NCBI GenBank assembly: GCA_030562195.1
Contig: CM060202.1
Coordinates: 11,594,001 to 11,658,000, forward strand
Source of the DNA: Nipponacmea schrenckii
Taxonomy: Eukaryota > Mollusca > Gastropoda > Lottiidae
Direction: 5' to 3'
DNA length: 64,000 nt
Shown piece by piece: positions 26,007-39,700 of the stretch (position 1 is the first letter of the stretch; each line of letters opens with the position of its first letter). A program made the position numbers and the translations under genes. Under the pieces are notes generated by a model. That model worked only from the letters and a program-made list of their open reading frames with translations. It had not been told where the DNA came from and made no database searches.

Positions 26007-27036
26007 GTCATATAGTATTTGTTAAAAAAAAGCACAAGCTCTGTTATTTCTTAACCATGTGTATTTAGACTTTTAGTTTTCATTTGGAAACAATAATTAA
26101 AAATATATATTGTATATTTCAGTTAGAAAGTTGAAATGATCAAATAAGTATATTGATGGTAATAACTTTATGAACAGGATTAGATAAGAGGATAGATAAT
26201 TCAATGAAAAGGTCAGTATTTTGTTCATGCTGAGTTTACTTATTGTAACAGTTTGAATTAGCAATGAAGAAAAGCCTAGAAAGAGGACAGCTTATGCTAG
26301 AACAAGTATGGCTGCCTAAATATTTTCTTTACTGCACCAATAGAGATCCTTTTACAAAAATCATCACTTTTCATAACTGAAATCTAATGGTTTGTTCTCA
26401 GTACCGGTATTATTGTATTGAGATCAACAATGTACATGTTATTGTTGCTTCTGGAAAGTTATGTACATTTCTACATTCAGTAATACAAAATTAATTTATC
26501 ACTAACTTCCATTAATTTTACTAACATTTGGCTTGTGATACATTTATGTTTAGTATTAGTGCTACTTTAGAAGTTAAAGTCAGAAGCTGACTTCAGCAAA
26601 CCCACCCACACTCTAATCAAGTGTTAGATGAATATACTAATTTGTAAACTAAATTATTAGCATATCCACCACTCACATATACCTTTAAACCTAATAGACA
26701 GATAAACATTATCTAAAAATCTAAGGCATATGTTAGGGGCCTTTATATAATGTAAATCTGACCTTATATGTGGTTTTAATATCATATATGTACAGTAATA
26801 AAGTTATGGTATAATTTATATAGTCCAATGAATAGGTTGGTCAATGGTACACTGACTTCAATAAGACTATTGTACTCAGGGATTAACAACTTAGTCAAGT
26901 CAATTGTTTGTGTTTTATGAACTACTGACAAAGGATTCATTTCTCTTATAAATTGTATTTAAGTATTTTATGAAGCTAAAGGTTTATGGTTAGGATATGG
27001 ACATGGTTCTTGGTCACTTTAACATATATCAAAATA

Positions 27037-27487
27037 CTTGTTAGTAGGGCTGGGAATCGATTATGATTTTAATATCGATTATCGGCAAATAATCGGTGAC
27101 GTGCACCGACCGATAATCGATTAATAATCGGTAGAATTTTCATGTCTATTTTAAGTAAGGGAGATAACCACATTCGTGTATCGTAAACACAGTACATTTG
27201 AAAATGAAAGTAGCATATCCTCCCAGCAGATGGAGCTCTACACTGTTGTTATTATAGGCCTATAGTTGTTATTGTGTCGTATCAAAAGTCGAAGCTGTAT
27301 TATTTGGTAGGTTTTGTGATAGTATTGTTCATTCCATCTTGTAAACAGTTGTTTGCAAAAATTGATTGGATATAATTTATTGAATCATGATAATCGATTA
27401 TGGAATTTTAGATCGATAATCGTTCGGCAGGTAAGTAATCGACGATTAATCGGAATTTCGATAAATTTTGCCAGCCCTACTTGTTAG
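27037..27487. mobile_element. hAT-like MITE, 435 bp, with 8-bp target-site duplication
   Basis: The element 27045-27479 begins TAGGGCTGG and ends CCAGCCCTA (perfect 9-bp terminal inverted repeats; subterminal AATCGATTAT/ATCGAT-rich sequence on both sides). It is flanked by CTTGTTAG at 27037-27044 and again at 27480-27487. An 8-bp duplication plus TAGGG-type termini fits the hAT superfamily. It has no open frame for a transposase, so it is non-autonomous. Confidence 0.9.
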
Positions 27488-28969
27488 TTACCCCATGGAC
27501 TACAGCATGTATACCACATAAACAAATCAGGCCTTGAATTTAGGTCGAGCTTTTTCGTTAGACTTTAATCCCAAAGATTCTTATTCCCCATCTTATGGCT
27601 TCCCCATCTTATGGCTTCCTCTCTCATTTTGATACGTATTTTACATATTTATTGACATATTTTATTGTTTTCATTCACTTCCATGCATTGTCTTGAATAT
27701 CCCACGACTTGAATGTGTTGAGACTGATTTTCTCCTACTCGCTACGAAATCACTTTGTCGACGATGCCATGATAGGAACACTCTCACAAGATCTTGGCCC
27801 ATCAAAATTTTTAGATTTTTCTGAAATCATTGGAGATATCCATGATATCGAATATTATAGTTGTGATCGATTGTGTTTTCGCACCTCCTAACCAATGCAC
27901 AACTGGAAGGATAAATTCATGCAATGCAGATCCATAAGAAATCCACTTTAAACTAGGATTGATTAGTTGTAAAAGCTTAATAATTCAAGTCTGTGTTATG
28001 GGCTTATGTTGCTCTTGCTATCATGCTGTATTTGATCACTATTAATTATTGACTCGGTAAAGACTATTATAGATTGGATTCAGTATGGTCAATGCCAATG
28101 TTTATCATTCTGTAAAAACATACTGTTATTTTTCTCCTGACACACTATGTGCACAATGTGACTTGTCATGTATTTGTAAGGGAGAAGACAGGCTTAATAT
28201 CGACTAGCGTACTTTATTTTGATGTTTGTTTCTAGAACAAATAAACCACTTCAAACTGTCGGCTTAAATCAAGGGATTTGGTTGGGTCGATAAGGCTTGA
28301 ATTTAAAGTATTTTTTGATTCACAAGTCTGATAAAATTTAATCAGACATTCATTCACTTAGATTTTATACAAATTTTTATCATTGTTTTGTAAAAGTGCA
28401 CATTCTGACTTATTTTAGCTTTTTTTTTTTCATGAAAATAAATGGTCAAAAAATTTAGGTTTCATATTTTGAAGTTTTTTCGGCTGGCTTTCATGATTGT
28501 TGGTTTATGTTAAATTCTTTATGCAATTATTCAACTAGAAAGATATTCTGATATCCAAACCCTTTTCTTTTACTTTCTATTATGATTATTATTTAATCAT
28601 TTGTTGCAAATTGTAAAAGGCAATATTTCTTGTAAGCAAATATTGTGGTATTTATAGAATAACTTGAATATAAAAAGCTTTGTTCCTGCTGTAATAATCT
28701 ATTAGAAATCACTTCAGCATAAAGTACAGTACAGCTCAAATAGGGAAATGTTTGATTATTAATGTGCAGTGAGTATTTGTATAATAGCTCAGTTATACAA
28801 TAATTACCACAAAGACTGTTACTTTTAGTTAATGGTATTTTATTTTTGATATTTCACCAATCGCGATGTGTCATTGATTTAGTATTAATATATTCAAACA
28901 GCAATCTTTTGAAATAGGCAATTTAAAGGGAGAATGTTGAGTGTTTATTGTTCTTGAAAAATTCACAAA

Positions 28970-29306
28970 TGATACAATGAAATGACATGTTTTTCTCACC
29001 CTATTTGGACTCCTCATTGCACCTAATGGGCTAATGAAGACCGCCAACACCATGCATGGTGCAATGATTGACTTTAAACAACACAGCAGCATTCGGATTT
29101 CCAAAACTGAAGGAATCTTTACCATGCTCAGCCTGTAGCACACAGGGCCTCGGTTTATTGTCCCATCCGAATGATTAGATGCTTTTCCTTTGACCTTCCT
29201 CACTGACAGGGGTAAACCAGGTAAATTTCATATCAACCTTTGTCAGGATTGAATCCTGGACTGTTATCGAGTAAGCATCTAGCTCTCTGAGCCACCTCGG
29301 CCCCCT
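28970..29306 (-). mobile_element. tRNA-derived SINE, reverse orientation, diverged
   Basis: On the minus strand it reads GGCCGAGGTGGCTCAGAGAG (A box), then CCAGGATTCAATCCTGACAA (B box), then the core with GATGGGACAATAAACCGAGG and GTGTGCTACAGGCTGAGCAT, ending near GCATTTCATTG-like tail. It has the same architecture as the full copy at 57354-57725 but with many substitutions, so it is older. The frame seen across it on the minus strand is not a gene. Confidence 0.85.
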
Positions 29307-31528
29307 ATGAAATAGCAGTTCACAGTGCAATTAGAATTGTCTCTATCTTTGTATTTGCATCTCTCAAGATGCTGTCCTTCAAGACTAGATAGAAGGTATC
29401 TTCTCCACCAATATCTGGATTAGCACTAAAACCTTGAAGTAGCTTTCTGGACAAACCATAAGTTTTGATATTTTGTGCATGAAAAGAAATTACTGGAAGC
29501 ATTTTGTCTCTTTAATCTGATGTCTTTATTCCTTTGGGATTAAAACTTGTTCTTGTCATTTTACCTGTCACCTGCTGATAGTGGGAAAACAAGAAAGATA
29601 ACTCTAATGGATGATGAGTCAGACACCAGAAATCAATATTTTAACAAGGCACTTTTCTTACTTCAACTTAATCAATATAGACTACATGTGGTACAATTAA
29701 CTCTTAAATGTATTATCATTGTTACACTGTCACATTAGTCATCCCACTATAGGTTTTAAGTCAATGATTACTGTTTTAAACCTAGTTCTGTCATTGTTTG
29801 CTGCAATGAAGTAAATAATTGATTACATTGTGTAGACCTACTTATCATGATAATCAATCTTAGCGTTTTAGTGATGTGGAAATATGAGCAGAACTAGCCA
29901 GAACTGAGTATAAAATATGTTAAATGAGGTTTTTTATTGTTCTCTTTTGATTAGGCCTATAGATTCTTATTTTGTGGATATTTATGTTAATATGTGAATT
30001 GTAACTGTTAGATTAAACCCTTAAACTTGTTATTCATTTTCCATGTGGTGATTATGATCTCTTTGGTAGTCAAATCAAACTAGACTTGAAAACAGTAAAC
30101 AGTTAAAAGATCATTTTGTAAATTAGCCATAAAGAAATGATTTCTAACTGAACTATTTATGTCTTGTAAACCTCTTCACAGTAGGCCCTATGTACAAATG
30201 TGTGTATTTAGTCCAAGTTTTCAAACAAACTGAATTATAAATTCTTATTTAATCAGTGTTAACGGGGTATGAAGGAGTTGTGTTATCTATTATAACCTAC
30301 TGTGTTTTACATTTGATAAGACAGGGTCTGACTTTGATGTAATGACTCAGTTTCTTCCCAGACACAAACTTCACATACCTTTCCTACCTCCACACCTGTA
30401 TCATGGATGAAGAGTTCTAACTTAAACTTGAAATTTGAATTTAAAGTGGCATTAAACAATACTGATGTAATTTCCTGTTCATTTGAAAAAAGCCACAAAC
30501 TATCAATTTTTATTTAAAGTGGCATGAAACAAAAATATTTTCCAGACTTCAGAGCTTTTCTTGATAAATTTACTGTTAACGTCTGCTTAGTACTTTGAAC
30601 TTTAATGTTAGAGGTAGCTATTTGTCAAATTGCTGTAATCATAGTCTCACTGGATATTTGATAGGCTTGAATTACAATATGTGTAAAGAGGAATGTGTAG
30701 GTGGAAAATGATAATTAAAGTAAATGTAGATAATGAGTAGTCAAAAGCTTTATTATTATTAATTCGTCTTGTTAAGCATCGTTTCGTGAATTTTTTTAAA
30801 TTTCGTTGTACTATAGATTTATGAGATTTGTCATGGAAGTCTTCTGTTAATATTTTAAGATGAACATACCCTGTTGCCTAATGTTAGGTATCTTTAAATG
30901 ACCAGTAATGTCTTGCTATCTGAAATTGATATTTTGGGCGACTGTGAATGTTAGTGACCTATTGAATAAAATAGTGTTTCATAGTGATAATGGTACCCTT
31001 CATGTAACTAGAATATATTACCTGTTGTCAAGTAACACTTTTCTACCTTTAACGATATCTTGATTGAAGAGTGGTAAACTAAAGACATGACTTTTCATGT
31101 TTGACCCAACGTCATTAGTCAAAGGAACAGATTGGTTGAACTACAAGATATTTGAGTATTTTTATCAAAGTTAAATTCTTTTAACTTGAATACCTCTGAC
31201 AACTTAATGAGCTCAAAAATTGTTTATTTCAACCTTAACTTTTTCTTCTTTAAAAATAAATTATGTTATAAAGAGAATAAACAATCTTCTTTTTGTTGTT
31301 AATAATAAATGTGTGTGTGGTTTCAAAGATTTAAAGATAATGTTGGCCTGGAATAATGTAAATATTGGCATGTATTGGAGCTTATTGTTTAATTGAATCA
31401 TTTCAAAGTGTCTTTTTGTTTTATCAGAATTGGTAATGAAAATCAAAACATTTCTTTTTGACTTTGAAACATAATTTTAAATTCTATCTTTTTCTGTATT
31501 TTCAGATAGTAAACATTATTAAATAACA

Positions 31529-33407
31529 ATGGATGGTGGAGAGTCAGTAAGGTCAGGCCGTAGTGAAAGGTCAGAGAGGTCACATCGTAGTCATGGCAGT
31601 GCACATCCACGACACCATCGTCAATCATCTGGAAGATCAAGTGGTCATCAGAGCAGACGAGATAGAGAAAGAGATTATAGAGATGATCGATCTGTAACTA
31701 TTCAAGCACCAGGACATGGATCAGAAGTGGAAGGTGAGGAGAGAATCCAAGTCCAAGTTATACCACAAGATGATAATTGGGGAGACAACACCACCGCCAT
31801 TACTGGTAATACCAGTGAGACTGGATTCTCAATGGAAGATATGCGTAAATTCGCCAAGGAAATGGATGATGGATATAGCGTAGGATTTGATTGTGCAAGA
31901 TATGTAGGTACTGCCCTGGCAGCCGTCTTGAGCATTTTTGGATTTTTATCACCAATAGCTATGATTGTGTTGCCTAAATTGGGTATTTTTGACTGGAAGA
32001 GTGATAATAGTAAAGGTGAAGATTCATTGCAGTGTAAACCTGAATGTGAAGGACTTCTTATTAGTTTTGCCTTTAAACTACTTATACTGCTAATAGGAAC
32101 CTTTGCTCTATTTTTCCGACAACCTAAGGCAACTATGCCAAGGGTATTTGTATTCCGTGCTGTTGTTTTATTCCTTGTGTTTGTGCTAACTTTTGCCTTC
32201 TGGCTGTTTTATGGTGTACGAATTCTAAAAGAAAGACAGACTGAATACTATGCTATTGTACAGTTTGCTGTTTATCTTGTGGACAGCTTACTGTTTATAC
32301 ACTATCTTGCTATAGCACTATTAGAAATTCGACAGCTTCAACCACAGTTTGTTATCAAGGTAGTCCGTTCACCAGACGGTAAATCACAATGTTATAATCT
32401 AGGATTACTCAGTATTCAACGGGCAGCTGTTTGGATTCTAGAACAGTATTACAAAGATTTTGAAGTGTACAATCCATATCTGGAAAACGCAACCAAGAAA
32501 CCTGCTAAGTTAACTGGCTTTAAAGTTTATGATGTAGATGGCCCCAATCAAGCTAATCAACAAGGCCGATCTCGAGCTGTCTTTGCTGCAGCTGCAAGAC
32601 GTAGAGATGCTAGTCATAATGATAGATTCTATGAAGAAGTGGAGTATGATAGAAGAATTCGAAAAAGGAAAGCCAGATTAATAGTAGCTGCAGAAGAGGC
32701 TTTCTCTCATATAAAAAGAATGCAAGAAGAACAAGGTTTGTATATGTTATTATTTAAGATATGGTCAATAAAGATGTAGTTCACTAATAACTTTATTTAC
32801 TTGAACAGACTGATAAGTGAAATTGAAAATCAAACAACCTTCTGAAATATGCAGAAACAAAATTAGCCTTTAACTAGTTCTAATTTTTCCACTTAAGCCC
32901 TGGTCCGGTGCCTTCTGTTGATTAGTAACTTGTAACCTTCCAACCACCCTTATCTCAAATATTTACATTGTTTTTGTAGGTCCAGCTATTCCAATGGATC
33001 CACAAGAAGCTGCTCAAGCTGTCTTCCCATCAATGGCTAGAGCATTACAAAAATATCTTCGTATTACTCGTCAACAACCACGATATACCTTTGAATCAGT
33101 CTTAAACCATTTGGCTGTATGTATCGGACATGATATTAGTCCTCGTAGTTTTGTAGAGAAATATTTATCACAGGGAGCTGTCATTATGAATGATAAAGAC
33201 TATAAATCTATACAAAGATGGGTGCTAGTTTGCGATCAGTTGCTGACTCGCGAATGTGAACATGGCACAATTTTTCAACTTCGTCAGGGTGAAGTGTCTT
33301 TATTGTGTTCCATACGTAAAATACCACATTTCAGTCTCACAGAGGAGGTGATTGATCCTAAAAGCAACAAATTTGTGTTACGTCTGAATTCTGAAACATC
33401 TGTGTGA
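31529..33407 (+). CDS. VANGL: Vang-like planar cell polarity protein (Van Gogh), 2 coding exons, 544 aa
   Basis: Coding exons 31529-32735 and 32980-33407 (GT-AG, phase 1). The N-terminus is Ser/Arg/His-rich (residues 1-55), as in all Vangl proteins, where this cluster is phosphorylated downstream of Wnt. It is followed by SVTIQAPG (55-62) and [13 protein letters not shown] (81-93). Four membrane segments lie at about 126-149, 175-196, 206-228 and 243-265. The cytosolic C-terminal half contains [44 protein letters not shown] and [11 protein letters not shown], and ends in the PDZ ligand ETSV. Vangl acts at the plasma membrane with Prickle, Dishevelled and Frizzled in planar polarity. The start matches the family N-terminus and lies shortly after a splice acceptor. 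Length is close to that of human VANGL1/2. All but the last 142 residues are in one exon. Confidence 0.97.
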
Positions 33408-33453
33408 CAACTTCAACATTTTCTACAACTCTGTGTAAAACTGTATGTATGTA

Positions 33454-33459
33454 AATAAA
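33454..33459 (+). other. First poly(A) signal after Vangl
   Basis: AATAAA lies about 50 bp after the Vangl stop. Because it is so close, use of later hexamers (for example near 35520 or 35618, TAATAAA) for a long 3' UTR is also possible. Confidence 0.3.
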
Positions 33460-36400
33460 TGTGCAATGTTTGTTTGCGGTTGTGATTATATGTGATGCAA
33501 CAATTTAGTCTTAAGCAGCTGAATTTGTATTTCTGCTGAATTTAAGTGCAAGACTATTTTATACTGTAGTGCTTACATGGATTATTTTTATGACTTGAAT
33601 GGTCTCTTACTGTAAAGATATAAATTGGTGTTTGCTTTTCCCCCAGTTACATCTTTCTAGAATTATTATTGTAATCTTCCACTTCAACATATTGGCATTC
33701 AATAACTTGGCATGTTTAATAATAATAATTATGAGTAGAAAACGAGTTCATTAACAAAAGTCACATGTCCCTTTTCCCTAAAAATGTGATCAGATTTCGT
33801 TTGATATTGAAAATAAGATAAACAACTTTAAACTGAATAGATGTGTTTATTCAGTGTCTATCTATATCTGTAGCTGCGACTATATGCTCCAAAAAATTTT
33901 GATGTTAATTTACTTTTTGGGGTTCTTTTTACCCATGGAAGAATGTTTGTTTTAAAAAAAATACGACTGAATGTAGATATTGATGTTTTTTTTTTTCATT
34001 TATCAGTGCAAGGAATGTAACTTTTTGATAAATAATTTTTTTTAATAAAATAATTGCAATGACCTCTTAAAGAATTATGCATAGATAAACAAAACTCAAT
34101 CAAAATTGCATAGCATTATTAAACAACCAAATTGTAACCAAGACCTCAATTCTTTTATATTCATCATCACATAATAGTATTTAGTATACACTGTGTCATC
34201 ACTTTTTATTGCCTCGATCGCTCCTCATGATTATTTGTAAATTTTCCCATTGAATTAATCTTTTATATGATTTGTTGAAGATGTATGATGTATATACATA
34301 TGTGCACATTTTTAAAGCCTCTAGGCTTACAATACAAGCTGAAGTCAGCCAGAACTAAATTTACTTGTGGACTAGTTATTCATTTATGTAATTGCTCCCT
34401 GCATATTGTTTGACTTTTATGGTCTGTACTGTCTCAAAATTGAGTGAAATTGTGTTTTGTTCAGAATCATGCCATCCCTGCAACTCAGTGAAAATGCAGA
34501 TAAAGATTACTTCTATTGGTTAGAGATAATCTCCTATAGAAGCACTGGCCTAGGTCACAGAGACAATGAATTTTAACATACATAATTTTTGTACATCAAT
34601 TTGATAATTGGTGTTAAACTTGGCTTGTGAATATATTTTATTCTACATTAAAAATAAACAAAAAGTAATTGTGTTCTGCATTTAATTCAGAAGTAAACTG
34701 CTCATCCATAAAATCACCTTATTCAAGAGACTCAACATAAAATAATTATAGTGCTTTAATTTTTTTCTCATCAAGTAAGGATATATTTTTAACTTTATAT
34801 TTGATATATTTTCTTATTTCTCATATATTTCATATATTATTTCTGTGTTTTGGTCTAGGATTTGTAAAGAGTCTTTGATTGCATGTAAAGACATGTCAAG
34901 TCTCTTAGAGTTTTTTATTTTGAAATCTTGGATTATGATCTCTTAAACTTTTAGCATAATATTTTTCTTTTCTTAATTTTCACCTTAATGTTCTGTAAGG
35001 TGCTGTTTATTTCAGTTGTAGAATTTTGAAGCCCTAAACTATCTAACATATTGTTTATATGTTTTTACACCAAATAGTTTTCTTTATTCTCATAAAATAA
35101 AAAGATTTATTTTTTATGCAGCTGACAATCAAATCTCAATCAAATTATTTTACATTTATTAATCGTTCTTTATAATTCATTATTATTAGCACAATTTGTA
35201 GCGGTTTAAAACCATATTTATCTCTTCATTTAAATGTCTATTTCATTTTCATTTCATGAATATTGATGATCCACCTAAATCATTAAATGATATTAACAAA
35301 CATAATTATGCAAATATCATGTAGTATGTTTACACATCTTAAAGAATTCCTTTCCGGAAAAAAGTTATCAAATTACTACAATTGTAGGACAAATGAGAAT
35401 GGTGCAAAGGGAAACACCTTAAAATAAGTAGCTAAAGTACAGGACAAATCAACTTATTTTCAATTCTCAGCATTTTTATTTCTTTCAGTTATCATCATTC
35501 TTCATTGTCTTTTGTATAATAAATCTATTTTAATGCATATGTATATCATTTTGTTTATAATGTTTTTCTTATATTGGGCTTTGGATAATTTTAATTAAAA
35601 ATTTTTATGATTTGTAATAAAGCCAATATTAGAAATTACTAAATTTGTGTCATTTTTTAGTTATTATACACTGACCCACATTATAATGTGGTCGTATATA
35701 TTGTCGTCACCCAGGTCCACCTTCCCGTCTGTCCATAGTTGGCTTGTGAACATGATAGAGACAACAGTTTTTATCTGAATGAAATTTGGTTTATTCAAAC
35801 AATGATATCTTGGAGGGCTCAATAGTGACGTTTCTTCAATGAAAGTGTTTTTAGTTATTGCCCTTGGCTTTGACCGAATGTGTTCAAATTGGCTTTTGAA
35901 CATAATAGAGACTAGTGTTTTCATCATATTTGAATGAAATTTTTTTGTGATCATATTTTAGTTCAAATTTGACGATATTTAGATGAATGATTTTAGAGTT
36001 ATTGCCCTTTTATCTGAGAAAAATGTGATAAACTTTGTTTATGAACTTAACAAGGACTACGGGTTTGTCCAATTTAAATTAAATTTGGTATGATCGTGTG
36101 ATCATTTCACCCTTCAACTACATTAAGGTGCTGAAAATGCTGTTCCTGATATGATTATCCTGTGGTTTCTGTAATATGAAAAGACCTAAAGATTAGTGAA
36201 GTATAAAATGTATTTATTAATAATAACAGTTTTGCTTTAATCACTATAAAATAACACAACAATACAAATACAGTTAATGCTCATGAATATTATTCAGTTA
36301 AATATTTATTTATGCAAAAATATATCATTAGGTTTTGTTTTATTAACTCTATTCAAGTTAGGCAATATTATATTCTCTAATTTATTGTTAAAGACAATAT

Positions 36401-36797
36401 AATAACCATTTTCTGTAATCCACATACATGTATACTTTAATACTTATCTATTTCACCATACCTTCAGGTTCACATTTCTAGCACAGCTATCTCATTTAAA
36501 TACACTTTTGAATTTTCAATGAATGGTCATCTGATAAACAAAATATAATGAGTACTGGACACTTCTGGTACATGTAAAATAAATAGTCATCTATTATCAA
36601 TAATGTCACTTTACAATAAGAGATATTTGAATAAAGACATTCTTGAGTTATGACATGGTTCTCTTATTGACTTACATTGATCAAATTCACAGACTATGAT
36701 CAATTTCATTCCTAGATGACTTTCAGATGAACAGACCTGTCTTTTCAGAAATCACAACCAATAAAAATAAGTACATTGATTTAAGCACTGTTGATTA
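33460..36797. other. Vangl 3' UTR and intergenic gap before the transporter pair
   Basis: AT-rich with no recognised exon. The tail-to-tail gap must include the 3' UTRs of Vangl (+) and of the first transporter (-). At about 35650-36130 lies a dispersed-repeat-like block (separate entry). Confidence 0.5.
35660..36130. repeat. Dispersed repeat block, unclassified, with internal imperfect duplication
   Basis: Two imperfect units about 155 bp apart share TTGGCTTGTGAACATGATAG/TTGGCTTTTGAACATAATAG, then ...ATCTGAATGAAATTTGG. The phrase TTATTGCCCTT recurs, with clusters like CCCGTCTGTCCATAG. Related wording (GGGCAATAACTC, CAAATTGTGGACAGA, ACCACATTATAATG) appears at about 20255-20305, 50860-50935 and 51835-52200. 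I cannot name the family. Confidence 0.45.
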
Positions 36798-39700
36798 TTA
36801 ATATTTCAATTTATCATGCATTTCTACTGATGGCCGAGGTCTGTAGATAGAATCAGTAAAGGTTTCCATATGGAACATGGGATTCTCTTTACTCAAATCA
36901 TACTTGACACTTCCATGTTCTAAAATATTGAATGGATCCATCTTGGTTGGTAAACATCCACATTTAAATATCAATCTAAACAGATATGACACAAGCACTA
37001 AAGTCACGGTCGAGGCTACAAAAGCCAACACACGGAATGGAAAGCCTTGCTCTCCCCGCTCATAATCATATAAAGGATAATATATAAATGGTGGAAGTCC
37101 GAGGGTAGATTCTCCAGCACCTATTCGCAGCACGACACCTGCAATGAAGGCCAATATAGCACCATAGCCATTTGTGTCCGAGAAGAAAAGAGAACAAGTT
37201 AATTGTGGTAGAACTATAACAAATACTATATCAGCAGCTAGAACAAACAGTCCCCATATAGTATCAACATACAGAGATATAGCTGTAGCACCAGCTCCTA
37301 TTAAAAAAATAAATATTCTCTGTATCCATATGAGCTCTGTATCACCAGCCTGAAATAAAATAAATACATTTAAGGCTTTATTCGCTAGTTATCTTATCTG
37401 CCCTTTTCATTAGGATTTGAAAAGCAAAATCAAGACACTTTCCTGATGAAAATGTGTCAAGTTTGTTGAATCCCATAGTCTTTTCTTGTAACCTAAGCCA
37501 TTGCTTCTATGGGTGAATATTTCTTATAGCACCACCATAGTTTCTTATTTCTGTATGTATAACATGAAGGAAATTTTAACATGACAACAGTAGCAACTTG
37601 CTTACATATACCAAATATCTCAGGATCTTTTCTCTATTTTCTCTAAGTCAGTGGTGCTGGTCAGAAGGAAAAAATGCAAAAGGCATCTAGTCAGGGGAAA
37701 AAATGAAACTGGCAAAATTTTCCCTTTGTTGCACACTGCATGGCATTTCCAATCTACAAAACCTGTAAGGTCCAAATAACATTTTTCCTTGTGATGAAAA
37801 AATTTTTATAAAATTATAAGGAATCTTACATTTCTGCGTAGAATAGGTTTATAAACATGATGTGTGAACATAGAAGAAGACCCAAGTATGGAACTGTCCA
37901 TTGATGACATCACAGCACCACATACAGCTCCCAGACCTACAACAATCATCAATCACTTAAATTCTTGCCCAAATTATGGGAGAAAATATAGATAACAAAT
38001 TTGGTAGGAATCCTCATTTAAAATTTCTTCAAAAAACATTCTACAAACAAAAGGCAGGGTTTGACACGTTATTTATTTTAAAAAATAAAACAAGATATAA
38101 TCAAGCAAGCATTGAAAGCATTATCAAAGAATCAAGTCTACCAGCTGGTCCTAAACTTTGGTAATGAGCTTGGAACGTCCATGAAGCAAGGATCTGATTG
38201 AATACTAAAGGTATGATTAATACCCTAGTTATATCAATAGATAACAACGATTAGAACACATCATCTTTGATAGAAAACAGAGAGGTAGTCAGGTGGCCGC
38301 AAGGGTTAAGTGTCCCTGTTACACATACAATCTCTTTAAAGAATCGGTTTCAATGATTTTTTTATAAATATCTAACAACAAAACCAACAAAATTTTATAA
38401 AGATTCTATAATACAGTAATGGCTAAATTCATGAATAACTAATGGTATATATATACCCTATTATATACTAGATAATCCTGATGTTATAGTAACATTTCTC
38501 CAATCTATAATATAAAAAAAAATAACTAAATAATCCTGGTGTTATTCTTACATTTCTCCAATCTATAATATAAAAAAATATATATAACATAATCCTGATG
38601 TTTACTAACATTTCTCCAATCTATAATATAAAAAATATATATAATAACTAAATAATCCTGGTTTATTCTTACATTTCTCCAATCTATAATATAAAAAATA
38701 TATATAATAACTAAATAATCCTGATGTTATACTAACAATTCTCTTATCTATAATATAAAAAAATATAATAGGCCTAATCCTGATGTTATACTAACATTTC
38801 TCCAATCTATAATATAAAAAAAATATAATAGGCCTAATCCTGATGTTATACTAACATTTCTCCAATCTATAATATAAAAAATATATATAATAACTAAATA
38901 ATCCTGATGTTATACTAACATTTCTCCAATCTATAATATAAAAAAATATTAAGAAATTGTACATAAAGAGATTTTCTAATTTAATCATATAACTAAGTTT
39001 TCACCTGATGTAAGGTGTTGCCAAATCAACAAATTAATCAATGTGCTGCCATATGTTTGAATTCTTTACAGAAAAAGTGAAACATCTATTAAACACTGTA
39101 CAATAGATACATACCAGCACTAGTACTGATGATACCAATCAGAAATGGTGGAATAGCAAACAATAAACTACCAAATCCAGCCAACACTGACAACAGTTTA
39201 GCTTCCTTAACACTTCTTACAGATAACACTCTCTGAAAATATGATTGCCATGGTATGGTTCCCAGAATCTACAAATAGTAAACATAAAAGTATTTAACTG
39301 AGGTTAGATTTACTAAATTTACTTTGAACCTAAAACATATTTTAAGTTTTTTTTGTAAAATTTGATGAGTGTATAGAAAGGATATCTACCTAATGCTAAC
39401 TTGCTCTGGCACAACTGCCTTTCCATTAAATAGTAATTTATTGTTCCATTGCCTAATATCTCACAAAATATAAACACCCTTTTACAAGCCAACTCTTCAG
39501 TTCCACAAGACCAGTTGCTATGTGAATATGAAAAGAGATGATAAGATCACAGAGGTAGTAGCTTACCATAGCTATAGCTAAATCTATCCAGGCTATAGAA
39601 GCCATAGGTTCAATAGATCCCAACCATTGTGAAGATGTCTCACCTATATCACCAACTGCATCGTTTAACATGGCAAATGGAATAGCTAATATCTACAAAT

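Larger units (their letters stand above)
24300..31505 (+). other. Non-coding DNA before Vangl, probably a long 5' UTR intron
   Basis: The first Vangl coding exon starts 23 bases after an acceptor (TTTTCAG|, AG at 31504-31505), so a spliced 5' UTR exon must lie upstream, most likely in the CpG-enriched block at 22.9-24.3 kb. No protein-coding exon was recognised in this stretch. It holds a hAT-like MITE (27045-27479), a reverse SINE (about 28970-29306) and a direct-repeat pair near 25.8-26.0 kb; the remainder looks unremarkable. Confidence 0.4.

Noticed and set aside
28871..29203. 110-codon minus-strand open frame
   Set aside because: Overlaps the reverse SINE copy; its translation resembles that of the other SINE copy, so it is element-derived.
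31702..31935. 77-codon minus-strand open frame inside Vangl exon 1
   Set aside because: Shadow of the real Vangl coding sequence on the plus strand.
38150..38225. Possible remnant of the missing transporter A exon (minus strand, reads [10 protein letters not shown])
   Set aside because: Slight similarity to the expected helix start, but the acceptor phase does not fit exon 6, the following residues are not hydrophobic, and the match is too short to trust.
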